Below the pieces are notes generated by a model. The model worked only from the letters and a program-made list of their open reading frames with translations, did no database searches and was not told the DNA's origin. A program made the translations under genes and the position numbers. Shown here in pieces: positions 55,410 to 64,000 of a stretch of DNA of 64,000 bases (positions within the stretch are counted from its first letter, which is position 1; the number at the start of each line of letters is the position of its first letter). This stretch comes from Metellina segmentata (lineage: Eukaryota > Arthropoda > Arachnida > Araneae > Tetragnathidae), in contig OX375877.1 of assembly GCA_947359465.1 (NCBI GenBank), positions 27,291,235 through 27,355,234 on the forward strand, in the 5' to 3' direction.

Positions 55410-57559
55410 GTAAGTTTATTCTCCCACGCGTTTGTGGTGAACTATTATAATTAACTTTCAGTATAATAGAATTATGTTGCATTGAAATGAATCTCTAATT
55501 GAATTTCTTTTTGGTTGACTCAAGTTTCATCGTATGTTACATTTTTAAACCTGACTTTCAAATTATCCAGATGGTGATAGCGATAGTTGGAAGACTCTTT
55601 TGCAGAAACTACTATTACGACCTCACTATTGAATTGCTTAACCTTTTGACTACAGCTATGGATATAACTGGCGCTATATTTTCTTAGCGTGATTCTTATA
55701 ATTTTCAAGGAAAAAGTGCTGTACCGGCCATAGTCTAAATTCTTTCTTGGTGCTATTCTTATAACTTTCAAGGTACAAGTGATGTAATGGCCGTAGTCTC
55801 AATTCTGTCTTGGCGCTATTCTTAGAACTTTCAAGGTACAACTGCTGTTATGGCCGTAGTCTCAATTCTTTCTTGGCGCGATTCTTAGAACTTTCAAGGT
55901 ACAACTGCTGTACTGGTCGTAGTCTAAAATCTTTCTTGGTGCGATTCTTATAACTTTCAAGGTACAACTGCTGTACCGGCAGTAGTCTCAATTCTTTCTT
56001 GCCTCGATTCTTATAACTTTCAAGGTACAACTGCTGTAATGGCCGTAGTCTCAATTCTTTCTTGGCGCGATTCTTATAACTTTCAAGGTACAACTGCTGT
56101 AATGGCCGTAGTCTCAATTCTTCCTTAGTGCGATTCTTATAAATTTCAAGGTACAACTGCTGTACTGGTCGTAGTCTAAAATCTTTCTTGGTGCGATTCT
56201 TATAATTTTCAAGGTACAACTGCTGTACTGGCCGTAGTCTCAATTCTGTCTTGGCGCTATTCTTAGAACTTTCAAGGTACAACTGCTGTAATGGCCGTAG
56301 TCTCAATTATTTCTTGGTGCGATTCTTATAATTTTCAAGGTACAACTTCTGTACTGGTCGTAGTCTAAAATCTTTCTTGGTGCGATTCTTATAACTTTCA
56401 AGGTACAACTGCTGTACCGGCCGTAGTCTAAATTTTTCTTGGTGCGATTCTTATAACCTTCAGAGTACAACTGCTGCACTGGTCGTAGTCTAAAATCTTC
56501 CTTGGCGTGATCTAGGTACAACGGCCGTAGTCTAAAGTTTAATGCATCACAGATCAGTCGGAATTATTCATCGCACGACGACTCAATACATTAGCGGTCT
56601 TAATACAGCTCCTACGGGAACGTGAAACTCATAATCAGTATTCTTGTGGAAGCATTGATCAAAATCAGTTATTCCCAATTTCTGAAAACTGTGATGAACC
56701 TACGCAGTAATTAACTTTCTATATAGTAGTAAATACAGCAGTGCAACAAAACTCAACCATGAGTTTTCTATATGAGAAATTAACATACGAAACCTCCTAG
56801 ATTGAAGAGTGCACTACATGTGAGGTTTAATTTGAATGTCTCTACATTATTCTAACAATAATTACACAACAAATGTAAAGATTGCATATTAAACCAAAAA
56901 AAAACTTCCTTCAATTTTTAGTTACTGAAAGTTTATCTTCAGTCAAACCAAAAACAAAACTTTTTCATGTGACCCTAAAATTTGATATGTAAAATACGAT
57001 ATGTGGTAAAAAAAAATTATGTTTTTCATAATTAACCGACTAAAGATCTTTGGCATTAGATAGGCCGCCAGTAGACCGTTGTTACTGCACTGCCTTGTAA
57101 AATTCAACTGTCTTCCTACCTTGGCATTTGATAGACAGAGAACATTGTTTCAATTTGCAATTTTTACTTGTACCCAGACCGATTGCATGTTGATTTGAGT
57201 TCACCATGGCAGTATGGACTTTAGCAACTGGAGTTAACTCATGCCGCTGTTATAAAATATAATCGAATTCAAGTTTCACTAATTTTAAATTTTAACTTCA
57301 TTCTGATTACATATTTTCCTGAAATTTTTATTGAAATAATTATTCCTTTGAATAATGAAATATATTAGTCGAAATATGTCTATGAAATCCTTTTATAAAT
57401 AACATTACATTCTGCAAACGTATCAATGAATACAAACCACCCCAGTTTCCGCCATTTAAAGTATCAAAGACAAGCGAGATGTTAGCACTTTCAGGATACA
57501 GTTTGCAGCTTTTAATTTAATGTTCAATAACGATGTACTAATACGCTTATTATTTACAG
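55410..57559 (+). other. Intron 14 (2,150 bp)
   Basis: The first half is occupied by the largest family A element (55642-56538). The remainder (56543-57559) is AT-rich with nothing recognised. Confidence 0.8.
55642..56538. mobile_element. TTAA-flanked piggyBac-like MITE, family A, with about fourteen 60-bp units
   Basis: TTAA at 55638-55641 followed by CCTTTTGACTACAGC, and ggccgtagtctaaag before TTAA at 56539-56542. Inside, a tandem array of about fourteen units of 60 bp (ttcttggcgcgattcttata then actttcaaggtacaactgct and gt-ctggccgtagtctaa), in inverse orientation to the copies at 2581 and 58959. The units lack stops in one minus-strand frame, so the array shows 152- and 72-codon open frames with a 20-residue periodicity (LRPLQQLYLESYKNRAKKE). 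This follows from the 60-bp period and is not evidence of a gene. Confidence 0.82.
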
Positions 57560-57799
57560 GCCAAAGATGATGACACAGGGGAAAATGCTGTACTCAAATA
57601 TCTGATAGTTGGAGGTAATGAGGATAAAATGTTCACCATAGATGAAGATAATGGCATGGTGACAACTGCAGACAAATTGAACTTTGAACGTCAGTCAGAA
57701 TATGTCTTGCACGTTGCTGCCAGAAATGTCAAGCCATTCCAAGGACCACAAGCATCTGCTTTAGCTAATCCTTTTGTAAAGCTAGTCATACAAGTGATG
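57560..57799 (+). CDS. Cadherin exon 15 (seventh complete EC repeat)
   Basis: 80 codons, phase 0 both sides, acceptor tatttacag, donor atg|gtaaga. It encodes AKDDDTGENAVLKYLIVGGN, then EDKMFTIDEDNGMVTTADKL, then NFERQSEYVLHVAARNVKPF and an insert GPQASALANPF before the last strand. DxD is canonical. The LDRE position reads LNFERQ, losing the aspartate but keeping E-R. Confidence 0.94.
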
Positions 57800-58657
57800 G
57801 TAAGATTGATTATTCTTAATTTCAAAAGTGTAACAAAGAAATTTTTTTTTTATTTCCCTGGTTGAATTACTATTAAGATAGTAATATAAATTCACAGTTT
57901 TGAAATTTTAAGAGTATAAATTAACCCCGAAACCTGTGTGTTTCTTTTAAAATTTTCCCTTAAAAACTATCAGGTGAATAGATTGAATTTAACGTGTGGT
58001 TAATACAAGTATTACTTAGTATCACGGAGACTAAATGGTGTTAACGGTTATATAAAGATTCTCGTCGTTTTAAAGACATAGTGTATGCATCCAAGATGAA
58101 GACATAAGCATTTTTAATTTACAGTTGGATTATTCTTAATTTCAATTTAAAATTTTTGAGTATAGTTGAAACAACGTTTATGGAATCAATGTGAACTCAT
58201 ACACATTTTAATGGTATACCATATCGTCATGCTAATTAGCTCATAATTCCTATACGTTAACAGTGGAGTTACGAGTTTTGCTAACTAGCATGACGATATT
58301 TGCATTAATAGTTAGTGGAAATTATTTTGTGCTCCTTTCGACTTTTTGAAATTTAAACCATTTTTGTTAGTAGTGGCAACTTGGAGAAGTTATTATGGGA
58401 TCCAGGAAGCATTCCCAGGTATTTCATATATATAAGGTTCGCAATTTGTACACTTTTTCAACGGCAATAGTAGTATGTTTGCAATATTTTATCTGAAGTG
58501 TGAGTGTGCCGGACCCAAGCCGTGAAAATCGGAGCAAAGCTTTCGGGCCTCTATGATTAGCCAACCTTGCTTATAGTTATTGCATACTAAAACTATGCTC
58601 AGATTTCTTTTGAGTTTCAAACACTTCTTTACTACATTGAAATGTTTCTCTTATTAG
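57800..58657 (+). other. Intron 15 (858 bp)
   Basis: Contains a small foldback (58225-58302). Otherwise AT-rich. Confidence 0.8.
58225..58302. repeat. Foldback with 19-20 bp inverted arms
   Basis: atatcgtcatgctaattagc and gctaactagcatgacgatat are inverted with one mismatch, separated by about 38 bp. Could be a collapsed MITE or simply form a hairpin in the pre-mRNA. Confidence 0.75.
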
Positions 58658-58918
58658 GACGTAAATGATGAATTGGTGGTATTCGATCGACAATCGTATC
58701 AGTTCAGAATCCCCGAAAACTTGCCAAGAAGCGAGAGCATCGGATACCTGAACGCAACCAACCTCCACAGAACTGCAAAGGATCAGTCCATTCTGTACTG
58801 GATTGGCGATGGCAACTCCCAGGAAAGATTCTGGATCAACCCCCGATCCGGTGAACTGGTGCTGACAGAAACTGTCGACCGAGATCCCCCAAACAATCAG
58901 CAAGTGTTCCAGCTCAGG
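58658..58918 (+). CDS. Cadherin exon 16 (eighth complete EC repeat, non-canonical)
   Basis: 87 codons, phase 0 both sides, acceptor ttattag, donor agg|gtaaga. It encodes DVNDELVVFDRQSYQFRIPE, then NLPRSESIGYLNATNLHRTA, then ISVETV-type strands ending TETVDRDPPNNQQVFQLR. The linker is DVNDE but lacks the usual proline (ELVVF). The DxD position reads NATNLHRTA, with no aspartate pair. VDRD keeps D-R. So this repeat has an incomplete calcium site at its upper end, and LNAT is a possible glycosylation site. Confidence 0.94.
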
Positions 58919-58958
58919 GTAAGATTTTTATGTATTTTTTAATAGACATTTAGGTTAA

Positions 58959-59094
58959 CCTTTAGGCTATGACCGGTACAGCCAGTTGTACCTTGATCAC
59001 GCCAAGAGAGAATTTAGGCCACGGCCAATACAACAGTTATACCTCGAAAGTTATAAGAATCGCGCCAGTTGTATCTATAACCATAGTTCAAAGG
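58959..59094. mobile_element. TTAA-flanked piggyBac-like MITE, family A, minimal copy (136 bp)
   Basis: TTAA at 58955-58958 and 59095-59098. Ends CCTTTAGGCTATGACCGG and ataaccatagttcaaagg are inverted repeats. The interior has only about one and a half 60-bp units (cgccaagagagaatttaggc, gttataagaatcgcgcc). It begins 40 bp after the exon 16 donor, like the intron 1 copy after the exon 1 donor. Confidence 0.85.
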
Positions 59095-59114
59095 TTAAAC
59101 TCAAGAATCCGGTA

Positions 59115-59645
59115 CCATTGGTGATTAATTACCATCGCCAATTGGCGATTAATATGTTAATATGGACAGGTCGATCAAAATAGCCGTTTGATGGTATAAA
59201 CTTTTGTCGTCAAGTTGGCGAGAATCGGTGCTCTGTCCTTGTTTTACCGTCATCTACATATTAGATTCATGCACAGTTCTTGAATTTTTCGTCAAGCAAC
59301 ACTGCCGCCCGCTATCTTTAATTTTTGTCTTGCTGTGATACGCAAATCTACGAGCACGATTAGTATTATAGAAGTTGTACCCCGACTTACGCGAATTAAA
59401 CTTAAGCGTGTTTTGTTGAATTAAACTTAAGCGTGTTTTCTTCGGGGTATTAGTGTATTCCTTAATCAATGATTCCTTTAGGTTGAACTGAAACACACAG
59501 TACCATCGCCAATTGGCGATTATTACCAATGCCAATTGATGAAAACTATGGAATACGGATAGGCGAAATACCATTTGGCGATGAAAGTTGTATTCGCCAA
59601 GTTGGCGAGGAGCCGGTGACGTGTTCTTAAGATTTACCGTCATTT
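59115..59645. repeat. Imperfect direct repeat (about 140 bp, two copies)
   Basis: accatcgccaattggcgatt occurs at 59129 and 59502, each followed by a variable stretch, tcgccaagttggcgag or gtcaagttggcgagaa, and tttaccgtcat. A related phrase is in intron 7 (33259). The phrase gaattaaacttaagcgtgtt is also repeated twice at 59392-59441. Confidence 0.65.
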
Positions 59646-59695
59646 CAATACCACTGTTACTTGTGTGTGTAGTCAACAATTTTTTTTTCATGTAG

Positions 59696-59798
59696 GTTTT
59701 TGCACGTGATCAGCTATCTAGTAACACTTTCAACACCAGTGTGCCAGTGGTAATAGTGATAGATGATGTGAATGACAACACTCCAACCTTTGACGAAG
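59696..59798 (+). CDS. Cadherin exon 17 (EC repeat end)
   Basis: 103 nt: 34 codons plus one base (phase-1 donor g|gtgagt), acceptor catgtag. It encodes VFARDQLSSNTFNTSVPVVI then VIDDVNDNTPTFDE. DVNDNTPTF is a fully canonical linker. FNTS is a possible glycosylation site. Confidence 0.94.
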
Positions 59799-59909
59799 GT
59801 GAGTATGAGAGGAATATTCCCAAAGCTACAATAAACAACTTTTTATACAAATTTTTTAATTATGTACGATTTTTTTTTACAAACTTTATGTTTACAATTT
59901 TTCTTGCAG

Positions 59910-60037
59910 AACGTTATGCTTTAGAACTTCCAGAAAACTTGCCACTGGGTACAACTCTGCCACCGTTCTTCAGAGCTAAAGATATCGACTCGGGACCAAA
60001 TGGAAAAATCGATCGATATTACACGAACGGTTCAGAT
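59910..60037 (+). CDS. Cadherin exon 18 (start of ninth complete EC repeat)
   Basis: 128 nt: two bases completing GAA, then 42 codons, phase-0 donor gat|gtacgt; the preceding intron is 111 bp. It encodes RYALELPENLPLGTTLPPFF then RAKDIDSGPNGKIDRYYTNG and SD. PEN glutamate and KDIDSG (DxD) are canonical. Confidence 0.93.
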
Positions 60038-60431
60038 GTACGTAGACTAACCATTATCTATTCGGAATAACGGTGGTATGTAGTATACGGTGCCTTTTCG
60101 CCAAACACGGTAATCTTGAGACTACGTATAGATTCATGGTAACCTTGATACTACGTATAGATTCATGGTAAACTTTTCACTTCCATATGTAACTAATCGA
60201 AACGCCAAGATGGCTGCAATACTGACTTCGGCGGCCATCTTGTTTTGGCGAGAAAAATTGCTTGGTGATAAACATGCCCCGTATACTTCATATTTACCGG
60301 AATAACTATTCGATTACAATATACCAGGTTTTTTTCAAGAAAGTATCGTCTTGTAATTCAAACCTTAAATCCCCTTAGAATAAACTTCTTTAAAAGTTTA
60401 TTGAATCTTAGTCTTATATTTCTTTCCATAG
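60038..60431 (+). other. Intron 18 (394 bp)
   Basis: Contains a 28-bp tandem (actacgtatagattcatggt twice, 60122 and 60151) and a gccaagatggc / ggcggccatcttg inverted pair near 60203-60242. No coding features. Confidence 0.7.
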
Positions 60432-60556
60432 GATGTATTTTTAGTGAACAATGCAACTGGTGCGATTACATTAGTCTCTAATTTGGATTACGAAGCCAAC
60501 GATCAGCACGAATTCACGGTATTTGCTGTAGATGGAGGACGGCCAGCAAGAATAGG
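60432..60556 (+). CDS. Cadherin exon 19 (middle of ninth complete EC repeat)
   Basis: 125 nt: 41 codons plus two bases (phase-2 donor gg|gtaagt; the alternative one base upstream breaks the consensus and the frame). It encodes DVFLVNNATGAITLVSNLDY then EANDQHEFTVFAVDGGRPAR and I. LDYEA is the LDRE motif. Confidence 0.93.
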
Positions 60557-62144
60557 GTAAGTATATGTTTGTCTGCCTACATTTAAATTTATCTGTAAAC
60601 GTAATACAGGGTTTTTATGCAAGGGTGCCATTTTGCTTAGTTATAACTTTTTAATAAAAAAGTAATTAAATATTTTACATTTTGTGTAGATATTTACGCA
60701 AAAAATGAGATCAGTCGGTACAGTTTCAGTATACGTTTATCGCGGTGGCAACGGCCTTGGCGCACTTTTAATAGCAAGTTATGGTAGATTGAGGCAACCC
60801 ATCTGTATTAAGCTTATTATGTTTTTAAAGGTAACCTCTGCAAGCAAAAAGTTTAAATTTTCATTTTAAACATTCTAGAAAGTTCTTGCAAAATTCGTTA
60901 AACTGTTGTCTGATTTCATTGGTTCGTGTGAAATTTTTTCTTTGATTCCATTGGTTATTTTAATTTTAAACTATCCTTTCATTTCATTGTTCCTTTTTAA
61001 TTTTTTGCTTTGATTTCATTGGTTTTTTTAATAGTTTTTCGCCAGTTGTGTGTGTGTGTAGAATTTTCTTTCATTTTAATTTATGTCACTATACAGTGCT
61101 GTCGTCTCAGGTTGAATTTTAAATATTTCGCTCATCAAATGTTCATCGCTCCGCACATATAGTGCACTCGCTGTTGATGTTGAAGGCTGTGGCTCATTAC
61201 CGACCTCTATGAGTCGAACTCCATTATTCGATTATAAAACGTCTATGTCATCAGATATGCTATCAGTCCCAAGGTACGACACCTTCCCCAACTTGCCGCA
61301 TTCGTATAAGGAATTTGTTCACCTTGAAGGTCCGACGGCTATAATTTCAAGAGCTTCCTCCGAGCCCGTTGACGCTCAGCATCGGATGTCCGGATCTTCT
61401 TGAATTCCCGATCTCTCGATCTTTCTCCCTGTTGTCGTTTTCTATAATTCTTCTGGTGTTTATTGTGCATATATTTTGGACAGTTTGAAATTTTAGCGAT
61501 TTTCCTCTCTTTGAAGTTCGATATCTAAACAAGTATTAAATATTTAGGTTTAATTCTATATTCGTTATAAAGCGCTTAGAGACAAAACAAATGACACCCC
61601 GAACGTAGTGATTGTACAAAGGTGGCCAGAGCTCCATTAAATTAATGTGTGCTTCAGTGCGCATTTTCGTGACTCAATTTTCGCACCAGCCGATGAAGTC
61701 AGCGCAACATTACTGAGCAATAATAACATTCTTTGTTTGATGCTCTTTTGAATGCGATATCGTTCATGTATGTATCCCTTATATATTTCAAGTTATTAAA
61801 TTTTTCACACTCACGCTTTTCTTTTGCGACCCTCAAAAATTAAGCGTTGTACTCCAGTTATTCTACGTCAAAAATAGTTCTTGCAGCGTGACCAGAGAGA
61901 TAGTCATTTGGCTGATGTCACATTCCATAAATACCCTTATGTGAATAAACAAAATGTAAAAAATTAAATTACTAATTTTTTATTTAGAAGTTAAAAATTA
62001 TTTGAAGCTTCCAAAACAAAACTGTGCCCTTACGTATGAATACACCCTATATTGTGGAAGTTGTTATATTGGTTTATGTGTTTTTCCATTCAATTTTTCT
62101 CTGTAAAAGATAAAGTGCAACTCTAATGAGAAAATTCCTTTTAG
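60557..62144 (+). other. Intron 19 (1,588 bp)
   Basis: Contains an inverted, truncated copy of the TIR element from 26472-27007. The remainder (61130-62144) is intronic; a 64-codon frame at 61209-61403 (FDYKTSMSSDMLSVPRYDTF) matches nothing I know. Confidence 0.75.
60718..61125. mobile_element. Truncated copy of the 536-bp TIR element (inverse orientation)
   Basis: acagtttcagtatacgttta then cgcggtggcaacggcc matches the outer repeat. Inner phrases ggcaacccatctgt, gtttaaattttcatttt and cagtgctgtcgtctcaggtt match the reverse complement of 26660-27007. The other end is missing. A gt microsatellite lies at about 61050. Confidence 0.7.
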
Positions 62145-62323
62145 ATCTGCGAATGTAGTCATCAAAGTCCAAAACATCAATGAGTTTGCTCCAGACTTTG
62201 TTGGCTTACCGTACGACTTCCGGGCAGAAGAAACTGCTGCTCGCGGAACAAAAATAGGACACGTCAAGGCTTATGACGGGGACGGAGATAAAATCAAGTA
62301 CACTCTGTCAGGTGGCGACACAG
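62145..62323 (+). CDS. Cadherin exon 20 (EC repeat junction, last exon in window)
   Basis: 179 nt: one base completing GGA, 59 codons, and one base (phase-1 donor g|gtgaga). It encodes SANVVIKVQNINEFAPDFVG, then LPYDFRAEETAARGTKIGHV and KAYDGDGDKIKYTLSGGDT. The linker reads NINEF instead of DxNDN, so two ligands are lost, while AYDGDGD is a rich DxD motif. The next repeat is incomplete, so the gene continues beyond 64000. Confidence 0.93.
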
Positions 62324-62652
62324 GTGAGAGATTATCAAACTACTTAAATCAGCAAATAAACTTTGCGACTCATTTTTACTTTGTTGGATAAAACTGATTG
62401 TAAATTAGAGAACTCAGAGCGTTATAAAATCAACGTTTTCATATGGTAAATTGAGTAATCTTTTGACATCTATTTGAAAGCAATGGATTTTTAACATTGC
62501 ATATCTGCATTATTTTTCTCAAATAAATGGGTTCCTATTATGACGCCGAGGAATTCCAAAATCCTTCTTTAATTGAAAGGCATATGAGTTCGGTTCCAAC
62601 GAATTAAATTTTAGTCACGAGGTTTTAAAAGTCTTATTGTTAGATTAATTAC

Positions 62653-63437
62653 TAGGGCAACTTTTTTGTTGCAGTAAAAATGGGAAAAGTTGCATTTATC
62701 ATTCCCTAAAGTTGCATTTATGGAAATAAAGTTGCATTTATTTTTGATACACTAAAATCTAAAATAAATTTTTCGTAAAAATTGAAAAAATTCGAAATAT
62801 ATTGACAATTTTAGTCGTGTACAACAGTATTATAGTACATACTGAAATACAGAAGAACGTGGAAGGACCGATCCTTGCCCAGTAATTTATTTAACATTGA
62901 AAACCTGCGCCAGCCGCATTCATATAATGTGCTATATTGGATAGCAGAAGCGCCAAATCCTTTCGCTCAACATTCAGAGATTTTAAAACGTCATACCTAT
63001 AAGGCGAACAACATATTGATGATCGACACTCATCTCGCAAACTCTGCAGTTGATCACGCAAGTTTCGTCTGCATTATCAAAAGTGCCAACCAATGTGTTT
63101 AAAGTACTTCTTGCCATTTCACTTTCGTCTGTTAGGACGAAGAGCTTCTTTCCGTTAACTTCTAGCAATACTTCGGCGTTCGCAAGATCAGACACACGTG
63201 ATCGAAGAGTTAGTTGGTTCAGAGGGGAAAAAATAAAATAGTAATTTCATATTTATTAATTTTAAGCTAAATTTTAAAAAGATGCAGGTTGGTTGCATTT
63301 ATGCAAAAATTTGGATTTATGTTGCGGTTATAACTCACTTACAATACACCCCATGTAGGAGGAATTTTGATTTTAGTACTTTACATCTAGCGTAGAAAGT
63401 GTGAAAGAAGTTGCATTTGTTGCAAAAAGTTGCCCTA
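62653..63437 (-). mobile_element. hAT-like non-autonomous element (785 bp) with 8-bp target duplication
   Basis: Termini tagggcaacttttttgttgc and tgttgcaaaaagttgcccta; flanks ttaattac (62645-62652) and ttaatgac (63438-63445) agree at 7 of 8 positions. The minus-strand frame 62983-63195 reads LLEVNGKKLFVLTDESEMAR then STLNTLVGTFDNADETCVIN, homologous to the 16103 copy and to hAT-like transposase sequence. Internal deletions differ slightly between the copies. Confidence 0.82.
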
Positions 63438-63566
63438 TTAATGACATATTAACCCTCTGAACTTAACAAGTTTTTTGAGTTGTGCTGAACTGCTTTCTCT
63501 CATAACACATATAGTGACTAAATAACCATTGAATGAAATAATCCCAGGAAACTCTGCCCCTATTAA

Positions 63567-63889
63567 CACATTCGCTGCCGGTCACGTAGAGAAATGGGGT
63601 TTTCCCAGAAGCCGACTTACTTTTTTATAACAAATATGATTGAAAAGTGCGCAAATTCTAGAAGAGATTGGCGTCTGCTCAGCTAACAAATAAATTAAAG
63701 ATATAAATTCGAAACCACATACCTTTACAACTAGCTTCTAACTTTACTCCATGCCAATACCACGCCAACACCTAACATATAATGCCAATCGAAGCTGAGA
63801 ATAAATGTTGAGGGGCAGCTCTTACCACGCGAACGCGTGACTGGCTACTGAGACTAACACGAACTGGCGCGAGATCGGCAACGAACGTG
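63567..63889. mobile_element. TTAA-flanked piggyBac-like MITE, family C (323 bp)
   Basis: TTAA at 63563-63566 and 63890-63893. Ends cacattcgctgccggtc and gatcggcaacgaacgtg are inverted repeats. The interior is shared with 40079-40324 and has no coding capacity. A further partial copy of the interior (acacctaacatat then gaataaatgttga) begins at about 63946 and runs off the window. Confidence 0.75.
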
Positions 63890-64000
63890 TTAATCAAGAA
63901 AGTCAAAATTGGTTAGATGCAAGGATTGGTTGTGTTATTTGCAACACCTAACATATCATGCCAATTAAAGCGAGCGAAGAATAAATGTTGATGTGCAGCT

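Larger units (their letters stand above)
58919..59695 (+). other. Intron 16 (777 bp)
   Basis: Contains the smallest family A element (58959-59094) and a duplicated block (59115-59255 and 59500-59645). Confidence 0.8.
2446..62323 (+). other. Cad99C: Gene body: large non-classical cadherin, PCDH15/Cad99C-like (partial, 20 internal exons)
   Basis: Twenty exons, all with AG acceptors and GT donors, join into one open frame of 1,041 codons with no stop. Ten repeat-end motifs of the D-x-N-D-x-x-P-x-F type (DINDHAPEF, DSDDQNPVF, DVNDNIPEF, DANDNNPQF, DINNNAPEF, DINDQQPVF, DINDSPPYF, DVNDELVVF, DVNDNTPTF, NINEFAPDF) mark a partial EC repeat, nine full ones and a further partial one. Such proteins are calcium-dependent adhesion molecules; PCDH15 and fly Cad99C act on stereocilia or microvilli. 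The family call rests on ELTPVG opening the first full repeat and DPPIHAFDQD in the second, which I recall from PCDH15 (ELTPVG, PPIQAIDQD). Cad89D or another long arthropod cadherin is the main alternative, so the symbol is tentative. Start codon, signal peptide, membrane segment and tail are outside the window. Intron phases are mostly 0 (1 after exons 5, 17 and 20; 2 after exons 9, 11 and 19). Confidence 0.6.
62324..64000 (+). other. Start of intron 20
   Basis: Phase-1 intron running to the window end. It carries a hAT-like element (62653-63437) and a family C TTAA element (63567-63889). No further exon seen. Confidence 0.8.

Noticed and set aside
55848..56521. Minus-strand open frames of 152 and 72 codons with a 20-residue repeat (LRPLQQLYLESYKNRAKKE)
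   Set aside because: They are translations of the 60-bp satellite inside a TTAA-flanked element. The unit length is a multiple of three and happens to lack stops; the other two copies of the element do not keep the frame.

Overview
The window is animal nuclear DNA, most likely from an arthropod (hemimetabolous insect or relative). It is AT-rich, has long repeat-filled introns with GT-AG borders, carries many Tc1/mariner, piggyBac, hAT, pogo and Helitron-type remnants plus a tRNA-derived SINE, and shows no bacterial-style genes. The species cannot be named from the sequence.

Only one host gene is supported: a large non-classical cadherin on the + strand. Twenty internal exons (2446 to 62323) splice into an uninterrupted frame of 1,041 codons (3,124 nt). 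Neither the start codon and signal peptide nor the membrane segment and cytoplasmic tail lie inside the window, so the gene runs off both sides. The product has the end of one extracellular cadherin (EC) repeat, nine complete repeats and the start of another. Repeat order and signature segments (ELTPVG at the start of the first full repeat, DPPIHAFDQD in the second) resemble protocadherin-15, whose fly counterpart is Cad99C. That assignment is made from memory of the family and is tentative. By analogy it would be a calcium-dependent adhesion protein of apical microvilli or similar protrusions.

Layout: 1-2445 upstream intron; exons 1-3 (2446-7240) spaced by 2 kb introns; a 10.1 kb intron 3 full of SINEs, piggyBac, hAT and Helitron remains; exons 4-6 (17368-19007); a 13.2 kb intron 6 with a Tc1 derivative, a 287-bp satellite and SINEs; exons 7-9 (32211-35779); exon 10 (40629-40758); an 11.3 kb intron 10; exons 11-20 (52070-62323), then intronic sequence to the end.

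The most interesting non-coding content is a set of short TTAA-flanked, piggyBac-like non-autonomous elements. Two of the three families carry internal tandem arrays (60-bp and 43-bp units) that differ greatly in copy number between insertions, so they look like mobile satellite carriers. Decayed piggyBac-like transposase fragments lie in the same introns. Other well-supported elements are two roughly 800-bp hAT-like elements with 8-bp target duplications, two Tc1 deletion derivatives of 569 and 571 bp with TA duplications (one with an empty-site paralogue next to it), and about 14 copies or fragments of one tRNA-derived SINE.
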